This document shows positions 33,451-43,831 of a stretch of 64,000 nt of DNA, in pieces; position 1 is the first letter of the stretch, and each line of letters begins with the position of its first letter. The stretch is taken from the NCBI GenBank assembly GCA_029378245.1, contig JARKIF010000004.1, positions 1,302,001 to 1,366,000 of the forward strand, in the 5' to 3' direction. The DNA comes from Roridomyces roridus (Eukaryota; Basidiomycota; Agaricomycetes; Agaricales; Mycenaceae). The notes beneath the pieces are model-generated. The model was given only the letters and a program-made list of their open reading frames with translations. It was not told where the DNA came from and did not search any database. The position numbers and the translations under genes are program-made.

Positions 33451-34219
33451 TCACTTACTCTGCAGCATCCTCCTCACGTCCTCCAGCCATTTGTTCAGCT
33501 CTCCGCCCCAGCCGCCAATTCTCCGCATTCTCCTCCTCTCGACATCACTGCCCTCATCAAGCCCAATAAGTGCCATTCGATTCCCCTCACGCCGCCGGAC
33601 GAGCCCGTGGTGCGTGATGCACCACCATACGATGCTCTCTCTGGAGAAAAACACCTCCATGATGCGTTCCGGGCATCCAGGGCTGCACGGCTCGGCGAGG
33701 CGCAGAATACGGAGGAGGGTACGCCAGATGACTCTCGGGAGAGTGAGCGCCAGAGGTGGGTCGAGCCCTTGAGATGAGAGATTCAAGTAAAAACACAGTG
33801 AAAAAAAAAAAGCTAAGTGAAACTTACAAATGACATCCGTCTCAGCGTCTTCGACAACATCCCCAATCCGCCGGGCATAGTTCCCATCTATAACCCATCC
33901 ATTCGGCGCGTTGTTCATCGCGTCGACGACTTTAGCGCGCAGCTCCTCGTTGGTGCGGTGCCCCCAGCCAGGTGTCCAGAACAACGCGTCGATGGAGATG
34001 AACGGAACTCCAAGAAGGTTTGCGAGCTGTTTGCCGACTGTGGTCTAGTCAAGGAGTAGGCGTATTTTGTGTGTGAGTTTGGAGAATTCTACCTTGCCTG
34101 CGCCTACGACAAACAGTCAATCAGCGAGGCGACAAGGCTTGTCCTGCCTGCTCACCGCAGTTCCCTACAATATGAACTCTGTATTTCCCGTCTGCGTCGC
34201 CAAGTAGTGGTGGAACCAT
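33451..34219 (-). CDS. P-loop kinase-like NTPase (adenylate-kinase/topology-modulation type)
   Basis: From ATG 34219: MVPPLLGDADGKYRVHIVGNC, then an 11-nt exon (34093-34103) that completes the Walker A VGNCGAGKTT, then VGKQLANLLGVPFISIDALF and WTPGWGHRTNEELRAKV, GWVIDGNYARRIGDVV, and after a GTAAGT intron WLDPPLALTLPRVIWRTLLR. This is the pattern of small P-loop kinases called FlaR or topology modulation proteins. The frame upstream of 34219 (VYLVEQDPTHALNGSSPSL) looks coding, so a further 5' exon is likely and the true start is not fixed. It lies tail-to-tail with the NmrA-like gene (30 bases between stops). Substrate unknown. Confidence 0.72.
34093..34103 (-). other. 11-nt micro-exon encoding part of the Walker A motif
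   Basis: Flanked on the minus strand by a 52-nt intron (34104-34155, GTGAGC...GTAG) and a 48-nt intron (34045-34092, GTAGAA...CTAG). It supplies ..GC GCA GGC AAG, that is Gly-Ala-Gly-Lys of the P-loop. Skipping it would delete the catalytic lysine and shift the frame. Confidence 0.65.
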
Positions 34220-34529
34220 GAGGGAGGGTGAAGACCCGTTCAACGCGTGAGTCGGGTCCTGCTCAACTAGATATACTCGTGAAAGATCGTCGGTACCGCG
34301 ATTCTGACTGGATACGCGACTTGGCAAGACTTGATGAGCCGTGGGATGCGACTGGCAGTGGAAGCTTGGCGACGCAAGCCTGAATAAGCAGCGTCGTTCT
34401 GGAGACCCTGGAATTGAGGCTCCCTGAGAAATAAACTTGCAGCAGCAACACGTTTGGAAGAAGGAAAAGCAGCATTCGGAATTATTCGGAGTATGAATCG
34501 GAGAAACAGATAAGATATCTATGAGTACA
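34220..34529. other. Intergenic or 5' exon region of the P-loop gene
   Basis: 310 bases between the P-loop gene and the RhoGEF stop. Part of it probably encodes an unresolved 5' exon of the P-loop gene; the rest is promoter and 3' UTR. Confidence 0.35.
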
Positions 34530-37500
34530 CTACAACGAAGGTACATCTCGAGCCTGAAACTCTCCAAGTACTTGACGAAAACATGCAGACCACCACGCTC
34601 TTTCTTCCCGTTCTTGCCTCCGCGGACTGCTTGAATTATTACCGTGATCAATTTCAATCAAAGAGGGACTCTTGGGCATGGCTCGCTGCGGCGCCGAGAA
34701 ATTGTTGGATTGCAAAGCTTCCACGTCTGGCTCAGGAACGAAAAGACAGCCTCCCGGAATCGAAATCGAACGCAAAGTCATCTTGAGCGAATGTCGGAAA
34801 GAATCAAGCCAAAGTTCCTTCTTGTCCGAGGGAGAAACACGCAGATGCAAGAGCTCGAGAGAAACACCTTCAGAGAGGATCGGTTCGCCTAGATTCTTCA
34901 TGTCCAAGGGAAGAAGGTCCAGGACCAAAATATCTAAGCAAAACAAGGATCAGCTCCAGTCAAAACTGATCGCAGATAGTACACACCGTTAGCGTCGGGC
35001 ATTTCAGAGACTCCAACAACTTTCACGATTCCCAACTTGTCCATCAATGTCCACTCTTCGGATCCATTGCTTCGCGAAACACCGGCGATGACCACCAAAT
35101 CTGTGAAAACAAAAATCTGGACCAACTGAGTGTCGGTCGGTCGCAGTTCGGTCGGATGATATCGAGGCATGTTGGAGCCTTTCGAATAAAGGGGGATCCG
35201 AGTCGAAAAGTGAGGCGACGATGGCGTCAAGGGCGGCTCAGATGATGCCGCGGAGGAATAGGAGCTAGCAGACGTCGTGGTGCCAGAGGAAACGTTGGAC
35301 CCGGACCTTGACCGGCGCTGATCCCAGCTCTGGATGGCGTCGGCGAGTTGGGTTGATCGCTTTGGGTCAGGCCGGACAGACTTGCGCCGGTCATTGAAGG
35401 GCGGCGCCTGGGTCATTGGGCTGACGTCAGCAACAGAGTGAGGATCTGCCTGGACGCGGAGGAGCTGTCCTTGGAACAAGAGTCTCCGTCCGCGCTTTGC
35501 GAGCTGGATCGCTGGAGGTAAACCCTTGATGCGGCTAGACATGTTTTTGACAAGATCGTATTCATCTTCCCGAATCTTGACCTCCGACATGACTTTGATT
35601 ACCAACTCGGTCGAATGAAGGAGAGCGAAAGTTGGAATATGATCAGCATGCGTCTTGGGTGTATGATCGTATAATTTCTGCATTGAATGATCAGACACTA
35701 CTATCGCAGACGAAGGAGAACGCACCCGAAACATGACAGGATATCGCCCCAGCCTTGTAACAGGATCGACTAGAAGACTCTCCAGGCTCCACCCGCAGCA
35801 TTCTCCAGCAGACTCCTGGATTCGGACAAACTCTCCGAAGTCACTGGTGGTATCCGCAACGAGACGGGCGATAGTCCCAGCCACGTTCACCAGCCGGGCT
35901 AGATACGGCTGGTAAACCTCCAGCTCCTTCACGAAACTTTCCCGTATCGCCTCTGCAATACGCTCGACAACCGGATACTGCCCATCTCGGACAGAATGCA
36001 AAGCAGAAAGGAGCTGACTGTGCAGGTTCCGAATGTCCTCGAGCCAGTCAAAGAGTTTGGCAATCTCGGCGGGAACACCCGAAATGTATGTTCTCGAGTC
36101 TTGCAAGCGGAGGGGAAGGACGAAGAGGTTGATGGTACTGGTCAGACGAGCTACAAAGGTGTCTTCCGTCATGTAGAGTGCGTAGATAGTCTCTTGACGC
36201 TGTATTTCGACTGGACCACGGCGGTCCGCAATGGCCGAGTATGTTATCGGCGGAATGGTGGCTCGCCATGCGTCGGATGCCAGCTCGTCCCCTGAACCCG
36301 TCGCAGCTTCTTCGGCATCTTGGCCACTGTCAAGGTGCTGCTCCGATATCTCGTAGGGTTCCGCCTCGACGTCGTCGTCCTCCTCGTATATCGAGCCTGC
36401 GGAACTTTGAGAGGCGATAGAAGCTGGCCGACCAAAGTCCGCCGGATGACCCTTGAGAATATCATCCTGCCCAAAGGCATATGAAGACCTATCACGACCT
36501 CTCTCGTCGACAGTTCTCCCACTGAGAGTTCTGAAAAGTTTCTCGGCTCCAAAACTCAGATCCCTCCCTCCTCCTTGTCGGTCCCCTTCCTCCCACGACT
36601 GCCCAACTCGCACTAACGACGAACCGCTGTCCATGTACGACATCCTCTGCTGCCCCGCGTCGCATGCATCAGATGCCGAGGGCGGAATCCCCAGCGCCTC
36701 CCGATCTCGCGCTGCCGCCAAACGAGAATGCAACGCGAGTATCGCAGTATCCGAATTCGCAAGGTCGTCCGAATGGCGCTGCTGGATCCGAGGTTGGCGT
36801 ACGTTGAGATGCTGCTCCGGAGAAACGTCTTCAGCCCAAGCCTCTTGTTCATCGGGCTCGTCGTAAACGCTGTCCGGCGACTGCCTCAGGTGATTGTATT
36901 GGTCTTCGTTGGGATATCGAATCTTGGGCGTCGACACGGCGCTTGTGGGCTGCGAAGGGGTGGCATTGTAATACACGGAATGTCGCCGAAGCGCGTGAGG
37001 TACAGAGATGTCGGTTGTCGGCCGATTCGGCTGTGAGGATTGCCGAATGATCGGAGAGCGGGATGGTGGTTTCGCCGCTGCGCGTTGCGGGGCACGAGAT
37101 TCTGGGACTGGGGAAGGAGGCGCGGGTGAAAAGGAACGACTTCGTTTCCAGAGGGATGTCGGACGCTCCTTTCGGTCCTTTTCCCTCCTCAGCTGCCCTT
37201 TGTCTCCGTCCAGATCCCTGCTTGAGGAAGAAACCATGACATGAGGTGGCTCCGTCGCTGCACCGAAATCCACCCGCCCGCTGCCGCTAACAACGACGGC
37301 GCACTCGCTACCGCTCGATCTGCTCTCTCGAGGCTGGCCTTGGAATTGCGAGTCCAGGTCATCTAGGCCTTTGACCAGGCCGAGCAACTCTTTCCGGCGC
37401 CTCTCAGCAGCTACATCGCCCTGATCCGCATGTGAATTATTGCTCCCAGTGAACCGTGCTCGCAATCGAGACGCAAACGAGTTTGAAGTGTACGGCGAAG

Positions 37501-38575
37501 CCAGCCCAAGCCCAAGACCCACACCTGCTCTGCTATCCCCGTCACTTTCACTTTCGCTGGCCGTAACACCACCATTTACGACTCGGAGGGATCGACGGTC
37601 CCTGGCTTGCAATTCGTATCGCATTTCAATGTCAGAGGCAGATTCCTCTCCTGTGAGTTCGGAGTGTTGGGGACGCGGCGTGGAGGAAGCGGAACGCATT
37701 CCAGGAAGCCCGCGAAGACGGGGAATGTTGGACCCTTTTGAAGTGGTTTTCGGAGTGGCAGCGTGTGTCGTAGGAAAGGGAGCTCCGGGGTCTGTTCGAG
37801 AGCGTTGTCGACCGGGGATGGGAGCGGCAGGAGGCGGGATACCATCGGGATTGTTCTATCCTGCATTAGTTTTACGAGGGACACGCGACACCATGCTACT
37901 GACCTTGAAATTAGAAACACTGGGCGTAGAAACGCGGGGTGACTTGAGTTGCATCTTTGGAGTTGAAGCACGAAGTGCCGATTTCAAGGGTTTCGGGGTC
38001 GAGGAAGGTAGGGGTAGCGAGACGGGAATCTCGTTGGGTGCGCAGCCTTGCGACCAAGTCACTGGCAGAGGCTCGTTGGGGTCAGAATCAACGGGCGGGG
38101 AAGACATGATTCTCGACGGAGGTCGTGTCATCCGGTCTATTGTGTCCCGGAGCGAAGGCAGCAATTGGGCTTCCACCAGAGGAAGGTTCGTCATGCGGCT
38201 CTCGCGAGACGTGCCCTTTCCAGCACCCCCGCTCTTCGAGCTACCCGCCATAGAGAATCGTTTATGTTGCTCGACTGGGCCTGCTCGCGCGCCAAACTCG
38301 AAGGATGAGTCCGAGTTGGACGAGATGGGCATGAAAGCCGAGTTTCTGCGCGTTTCCAACGGTATTTGAGAGTCTGAGGACGCGACAGAGTCGTTTCGAG
38401 TTCTGGGAGAGATGCCGCCTGCTTCCGCGTAGTGAGAAGGAGGAAAGAAACTGGGCGGGCGGGGACTGGGCGGAAGAGGCGACCGAGACGAACTCCTCGC
38501 CGCTGTAGGGACGCGTGAAAGAGGCATGAGAGAAGTGCGATCAACGCGTGACCACGTCGACTCTTCCAAAACCAT
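34530..38575 (-). CDS. Rho guanine-nucleotide exchange factor, DH plus PH domains
   Basis: Start ATG 38575 (MVLEESTWSRVDRTSLMPLS). A very long, Ser/Pro-rich disordered N-terminus spans the first exon and most of the second (37856-36250). The DH domain begins VEIQRQETIYALYMTEDTFV and continues through INLFVLPLRLQDSRTYI, LFDWLEDIRNLHSQLLSALH and CCGWSLESLLVDPVTRLGRYPVMF, the last being the conserved DH helix. A PH domain follows (RRLLFQGQLLRV; LVQIFVFTDLVVIAG; then, after an intron at about 34990-34936, DILVLDLLPLDMKNLGEPIL) and ends near 34530 with DSFRHSLKMT and WWSACFRQVLGEFQARD. Dbl-type proteins load GTP on Rho/Cdc42/Rac at the cortex, controlling polarity and walls. Total about 1,300 residues. 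Confidence 0.82.
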
Positions 38576-38816
38576 CGAAATGCAAAAGCGGGCTCCTGGT
38601 GTTTCTAAACAGTGGACTAGCAGCGACGCGCAGACATCCTCAAATACGTTCGACGTTTTGAGCACACTTGTTTCCTCGCAGACTCTGTATGGAAAGTCTC
38701 AGCTTGCTTCCGCCTCCTCTGAATCCGAGAACATAAAATCTAGCCCAGTGAGACACTAGATCGTTCACTCCTTGACAAGTACCACCACCACCGTACTCAC
38801 TCAAAGTTTATAAGCT
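38576..38816. promoter_or_regulatory. Bidirectional promoter, RhoGEF / small TM protein
   Basis: 241 bases between divergent starts; an AT-rich AAAGTTTATAAG lies just before the plus-strand start. Confidence 0.3.
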
Positions 38817-39810
38817 ATGCCTGCCCTTCCATCTGCACCTTCCAGTGCACCATCGTTCCTTGCCTCTCCCGCCGTGGGCCTCGCTTTCTTTGTCCTGGTC
38901 TTTGCTGTTGTCACTGTGCTGTATGCTGCCCATGGGTGTGTCTCTAGAAAGTTGGCGGCAAGACGCACTCGTTGCGAAGATGTCGAAGTATGTTCTCTCC
39001 ACCCATCTGCGCACCATCTAACGCTGCCCTAGAACTATGGCACCAAGTCGGTTGTCTTCGTGAACGTCAAGGGCAAGGCGCGACCTCACCCCAAGGTACA
39101 TATCCTCCCTTGGTCTGTCCAATGCTGATATCTTCCTTTGCAGGAGACGCTCACAGCCGCCCGTCAACAGCTGGAGGCGCTCAAGGTAGTTCTTCTTGTC
39201 GTCTCCTCTAACTCTCTGTCTTACACTATCCTAGACCAACATTGGAAACGTATCTCTTCACAAACAGCTCATGGCCCACGTACGTTTGTTATTCGCAGAG
39301 CATTTCAATCGTCTGAATTCTACTCAGCACATCTCCGTTCCTATTGCGGTGGCCGTTCCTCCGGCGGTCTACTTGGCCAAGCGCGAGGTTCTCAAGCCAT
39401 CGGCTGGCCTCTTCATACAGGTTCAAGAGCGCATTACCCTCGGACCGTCCCCTCTGCGCGCAGTTCACACCCTGCCGCCTCTCATCGTCGAAGAGTCTGC
39501 TGGCGTGCGTGCGCCCGAGGCCCCTATTCTCTCGGCGCGCGCACGCCTCCTACAAAACATCGCCCTTGACTACGACACCGAATCGGACTCAGATTATTCA
39601 GGCGAGGGCGAGTCGTTCAATCTTGACGACTTTCCGCTACCGCCAACCACAATACCGACCGTCGCTGCTCCTCGGGCACCCGCCCTTACGGACTCGCGGC
39701 TCAAGAACGCGTGGCGTGCCGCACATCACCAATCTCCACCAATACCAACGAAAAGGCGTCTGCCGAAGAAGACGTCTGGCTCTCAAAACAAGGAAAATAC
39801 TATTGCATGA
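38817..39810 (+). CDS. Small membrane-anchored protein, unknown function
   Basis: Five to six exons. The first gives MPALPSAPSSAPSFLASP and a single TM helix AVGLAFFVLVFAVVTVLYAA. Short exons follow with NYGTKSVVFVNVKGKARPHPK, ETLTAARQQLEALK and TNIGNVSLHKQLMAH. The last exon (about 39300-39810) encodes HISVPIAVAVPPAVYLAKRE, an acidic stretch (DYDTESDSDYSGEGESFNLD) and a basic C-terminus. The N-terminal anchor with a cytosolic, phosphorylation-prone tail suggests a membrane-associated factor; I do not recognise a family. Confidence 0.6.
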
Positions 39811-40190
39811 AATCCAAAATCGGTTTCTCAACAAGCATTTTCTCTCTCCATCGACCTCAGCAACAACTCTCCCATGTGTCCACCATAATTTCCATCGCCG
39901 TCGCGGGCTTGATCACCCCGACGTCTCGCTCTCGCTATTCTGTTTTCCCTTTTGCTTATCCTGCCTCGTATTAATATGCCTACCCATAATACTAATATCT
40001 CTCCTGCCGTCGTGGGCCTGATCAGTCCGACCTTACATCCTTACATCCTATCTACTATTACATATTACTTCGTTTAGTTGTACCCCACGAAATGCATTTT
40101 TCTGCTTGTTGTTCAGAACTGTTCATATTCGGCAAATCACCGATCACGTTACTTCCACTCTTCACTTACGCGTATACGGTACAGCGGTCA
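39811..40190. other. Intergenic, 380 bases
   Basis: AT-rich 3' UTR/promoter region. Two similar 26-base segments (GCCGTCGCGGGCTTGATCAC at about 39897 and GCCGTCGTGGGCCTGATCAG at about 40006) form an imperfect direct repeat. No gene seen. Confidence 0.4.
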
Positions 40191-42063
40191 ATGCTCGTTA
40201 TGGGCTTCGACTCTTACAAGAAGCGGTTGCTCGGCTGGCTCTCGTACGCCTTTGGGAGCGAAATCTTCGTGACCGTATCGTTGACCCTATTCCTCCCACT
40301 CGCCCTTGAACAGTTTGCGCGAGAGAATGGATACCTGCTTCCCGACCGCACTGAGAGATGTCCTGCCAGTACCTCGGATGAGTCTCAGACCTGCGCTGTC
40401 AAGATTGGGTGGTTCTGGGTCGATAGCGCGAGCTTCAGGTGCGTTGCTATCCTTTCGGAGAGTCTTTAGTTGACTGGCAGCAAGTTTATATGTCTATTCG
40501 ATATCTGTCGCGTTGCAGGCGCTGACCGTCATCTCCATGGGCGGAATAGCAGACCACCGTACGCTTATTTCTCCGCAGCTGCGTCTCTTGTCTGAATGTA
40601 GCCATTCCAAGCTCCCCATCGTAAACTGCTTCTCGTATCCTTCGGGGTGGCAGGCTCTCTCGCGGCAACCGCGTTCCTCCTCATCTCATCCTCCTCTCCC
40701 GTGTGGTTCCTTGCTGCCCTCCTCACTTGCATCGCCAATGTCAGCTTTGGTGCCTCCACGGTCGCCATGAACGCGTATCTCCCGTCCTTGGCCAAAGACT
40801 CGCCCGAGGTCGTGGAGATACTACATGAGCTTCAGGAAGCGAGCGGCACTAATTCTAGGGATGATACCGAGGAGGGTGTAGGCCGCGCATCCGAGGACGC
40901 AGAAGCGCCTCTCATATCACGTACCCCTGCTCAAGAACCCACTGAGCTACAAACACGATACGAGACTGCTCTCTCGCGAGCCATGTCGCGCACTTCCTCG
41001 CTAGGGATTGCCACAGGCTACGGCGCGGGCATTCTCATGCTCATTGTAGCATTGGTTCCCGTGACAAAGCTCAACGGGTCGACCTTTTCGTTGCGGCTTG
41101 CCATCGGCCTCAGTGGGATAGCCTGGGGCATCTTTACCATCCCTGCGGCTCTCTGGCTGCCTAGCTCTGTATCTTCAGAGGATTCTGGCAGTGCGCCGTG
41201 GCGGGAAACTGCTGGCGACGGCAAGTGGAGCACCCGACGAGAGATTGCGGCGGCGTGGAGGCGTCTCGGAGGGATGCTCCATCCACGAGAGATCAAGAGG
41301 CTCCGGAATACGTTCAAGTATCTTGCAGCCTGGTTCCTTCTCTCTGACGGTACGTCCGCCATCTCTCAGCCACGATCTCCCTTATATTTTGCCCAGGCTT
41401 CACGACGATCACCTCCACCGCGATGCTTTTCGGGAAAAACTCGTTGCATATGAAGGCTTCGTCCCTCGTTCTCATCGGTGTGTTCTCGCCTATGGCGGGC
41501 ATCGCAGGCTCCCTGCTGTGCCCGATCATACAGCGCAGGCTAGGATGGTCGAATCTTCGCGTCATCATCGTCATCGTCGCGCTCGCGTCGCTGATCCCCG
41601 CTTACGGCTGCCTCGGCTTCCTGAGCATCTTCAAGGGGTTTGGCGGTCTCACCACCCAAGGAGAGCTGTTTGGACTGGCTATCTACTTTGGTGAAGATTT
41701 TTGCTCATTCCTTCGATTCGGCACTGATGGCGTACAGGTTTCATATATGGCGCGTTCCAAGGCTTTTCGCGCGCTTTTTATGCGGAGCTTATTCCTCCTG
41801 GAGAAGAGGCCAGATGGTATGGCTTATACTCCATCACTGACAAGGCACGTTCTTCGCATCCGAGCCCACGCCACTGCTGACCTTACTTTCAGTCGAGTTC
41901 ATTCCTCGGTCCTCTGATTGTCGGTCTCATCTCGGACTTGACGGGCAATATTCGATATGGGTTTTTCTTTCTGATATTAATGATGTGGGCAGCGCTCCCG
42001 GCGCTGGTGAGTGTGGATGTAGAACGGGGACGGAAAGACGCGAGGGAGTATGTTTATAGATGA
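40191..42063 (+). CDS. ATG22: Atg22-like vacuolar MFS permease
   Basis: Starts MLVMGFDSYKKRLLGWLSYA, then FGSEIFVTVSLTLFLPLALE, matching the first helix of Atg22 (GWYxYAFAxE). An exon ending WFWVDSASFR is followed by SVALQALTVISMGGIADH, then FGVAGSLAATAFLLISSSSP, CIANVSFGASTVAMNAYLPS, a loop with acidic and RTPAQEPTEL sequence, then GIATGYGAGILMLIVALVPV and YLAAWFLLSDG|FTTITSTAMLFGK. A final set of exons gives SSFLGPLIVGLISDLTGN and FFFLILMMWAALPAL. This fits the vacuolar amino-acid effluxer Atg22, which recycles products of autophagy. An upstream in-frame start at 40092 is less likely (cysteine-rich, not conserved in type). Confidence 0.82.
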
Positions 42064-42097
42064 TCTTCTTTTACAGCGAGTAATAGTAATATGTACA

Positions 42098-43042
42098 TTA
42101 GCCACCGGCCTTGGTAGATAATTATTAGAAAGATTGATGAGTCCAAAAAACAAAGGCTTACCTGCTGCAAATTTACGTCTACGACGTTGGTTTCGTCCTC
42201 GGCCATATCCAACTGTGAACGCGTAAGAGAGGAGGGAGAATACGAGGGCGTGCGTACCGACTCGGGAGTATCATCCTCTTGGATTCTCTGGTCTGCAAAG
42301 GTGAAACGCAGGCCCGCTGAGATGAAGAGGGTCGGGGAAAGTGAATCTGCATGAGTGCTTGGTACTAACCCCGCTCCATGTTTAATTTTTGCTGAAGATA
42401 CATTCGTCAGGCAATTGAGATCAAGTCGTTCCAATCATGCTTACACAGAACTGGTCGAATACCACACCGAAGGTCGCGCTGGGTTTCATGGAAAACAGCA
42501 CTGTCATCTTGTTTATGATTTCGGTTGCGTAGCTCGAATTCAAGACTCGCCCTTTGGCCAGTCCGAGTAGGCAAGTTCGACCTTGTATAGTACTACGGGC
42601 ACTTGGACGATGGTGGGCACTTGGTCGATGCTGGTCACGTCGATGACGTTGGTTTCTTTTTGGTCCATTCCGAGCTGAGGAGGTCATGGATGAGAGGAAG
42701 GACTCGAGATGGACCGCAGTGTGTACAGAGAGGGGAGTATCAGTCAGTTCTACCTGCTTTCCGTCGAAGCAAAAGCGTAACGACCCTGGTTCCTGATGCA
42801 CTTTTGTCTAAGCAAAGAAATCGGCATTGGATCGAAACCCGTCGAAGCAGTTGCGCACACAGAAGAGGGGGAGGACTTGGCGGAAGGGCGCTTTCTGGCC
42901 CATATCAAAAGTCATGGCTGTATGGAAGAAGTTGAGCATAGGGAGATTCAAGATAGCGCCAAACTGAACAGCTTTTTTTTGAGTAGGTGAACTTGACCCG
43001 ATATTTTTTGGATGGACTGGATAAAGGCTTGGAGGCTTGCAT
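42098..43042 (-). CDS. Tandem SUMO-like protein (two Ubl domains, C-terminal Gly-Gly)
   Basis: Nine exons: 43042-42970, 42917-42859, 42807-42727, 42674-42551, 42500-42445, 42391-42370, 42316-42258, 42212-42162, 42109-42098. Total 537 nt, 178 residues. Domain 1 (about 13-85) reads KKYRVKFTYSKKSS, MTFDMGQKAPFRQVLPLFC, EPGSLRFCFDGKQ and LTDTPLSLGM...NVIDV. Domain 2 (about 98-178) reads VVLYKVELAYSDWPK, VLFSMKPSATFGVVFDQFC, RAGLRFTFADQRIQEDDTPE and SLDMAEDETNVVDVNLQQAGG. Both follow the SUMO fold order, and the protein ends exactly ...Q-A-G-G-stop, so no maturation cleavage would be needed. The fourth intron (42501-42550) seems to be GC-AG. Two-domain SUMO-like proteins are known in grasses (DSUL); I know of no described fungal one. 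Conjugation to targets is inference. Confidence 0.72.
42501..42550 (-). other. Probable GC-AG intron in the tandem SUMO-like gene
   Basis: On the minus strand ...SDWPK is followed by GG|GCGAGTC and the acceptor is GATGACAG before TGCTGTTTTCC. The phase works only with the GC donor (G|TG = Val). The matching intron in the neighbouring SUMO gene has a GT donor. Confidence 0.5.
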
Positions 43043-43196
43043 CTCGTGTTGGAGGTGGAAAAAGAAAGGATGGTCGCATCATGCAAGAAGTGTGTGTAGT
43101 ACAAGTTATCATAAATAGACATGCAATGAAAGAAGGCCTGCAGGCACGATGAGCCATCGGTGGTGATCCTAAAACTGAATAGGACATACCAAAAAA

Positions 43197-43729
43197 CTAC
43201 AGCCATGAGGCACCACCGGTTTGTTCTAGGCTGGAAGATGGAAATTAGGGGGTGAAGAGTTGGGAGCGAATGGAAGGCGCACAAGCAATCAATCTGGTCT
43301 TGGTCCTCGATCCCCAGCCTGTCAAAGAAGCGGTCAGCAAATCGTCAAGTAAAAGGCCGTGATTGGACTGACTCTGCCGGCGTGTCTTCTTTATTGATTC
43401 GATTTCCTTCATATACAAACTTGAACGTTCCTAAAGACGCGTCAAGCCAGGTCTCGAGCTTAGAGGGCGCGTCGCGTACCGGGTTCTTTTCCAAATCGTT
43501 GCTGTGTCGGCGCGTCAACGGCTCTGCAGCACTGAAAGACGCGTCAAATACTGACCTCGGCGGCTTGGAAGATTTTGGTGAACTTGGTGTTGGGCTTGAC
43601 TTTTACGGTAATTTCTGACGATAGGGATGAGTTTGGTGGATAGTGGCACAAAGGGATGCCCTCACGATTGCCCTCGTAAGAGATGTTGAGATTGAGCTTG
43701 GGCTTGACGTCCTCGGGCTCTTGCGACAT
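43197..43729 (-). CDS. SUMO-family ubiquitin-like modifier (precursor with GG-ASWL tail)
   Basis: Six exons, 273 nt, 90 residues. N-terminus MSQEPEDVKPKLNLNISYEG, then NQITVKVKPNTKFTKIFQAAE, QRFGKEPGTFKFVYEGNRI, NKEDTPAELGIEDQDQID and CFLEQTGGASWL-stop. The order K-x-L-N-L-x-I, TVKVK, FxK-F-xAAE, FKFxYEG, DTPAELG and DQID matches SUMO (Smt3/SUMO-1) closely. The GG at residues 85-86 is followed by four residues, so a SUMO protease must trim ASWL to give the active C-terminus. The 22-nt third exon is a micro-exon shared with the neighbouring tandem gene. Its divergence from textbook Smt3 leaves room for it to be a second SUMO-type modifier, with the canonical one elsewhere. Confidence 0.82.
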
Positions 43730-43831
43730 GGTTCACAACAGGATTCGAGAGTGTGGTGAAAAGGGGAGATGGTGGTCGCAAGCGAAGAGCAGATCACGAT
43801 TTCTTGATCCTGACTCTCACCCGCACCCGAC
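43730..43831. promoter_or_regulatory. Compact bidirectional promoter, SUMO / F-box gene
   Basis: Only 102 bases separate the SUMO start and the F-box start, so the two genes must share or overlap promoter elements. Confidence 0.4.

Noticed and set aside
37440..38369. 309-codon plus-strand frame opposite the RhoGEF
   Set aside because: It is a shadow of the Ser/Pro-rich RhoGEF N-terminus; no domain.
42808..43284. Single 158-codon frame running from the SUMO gene into the tandem gene
   Set aside because: It reads through introns of both genes; splicing gives two better proteins ending in GG-ASWL and GG.
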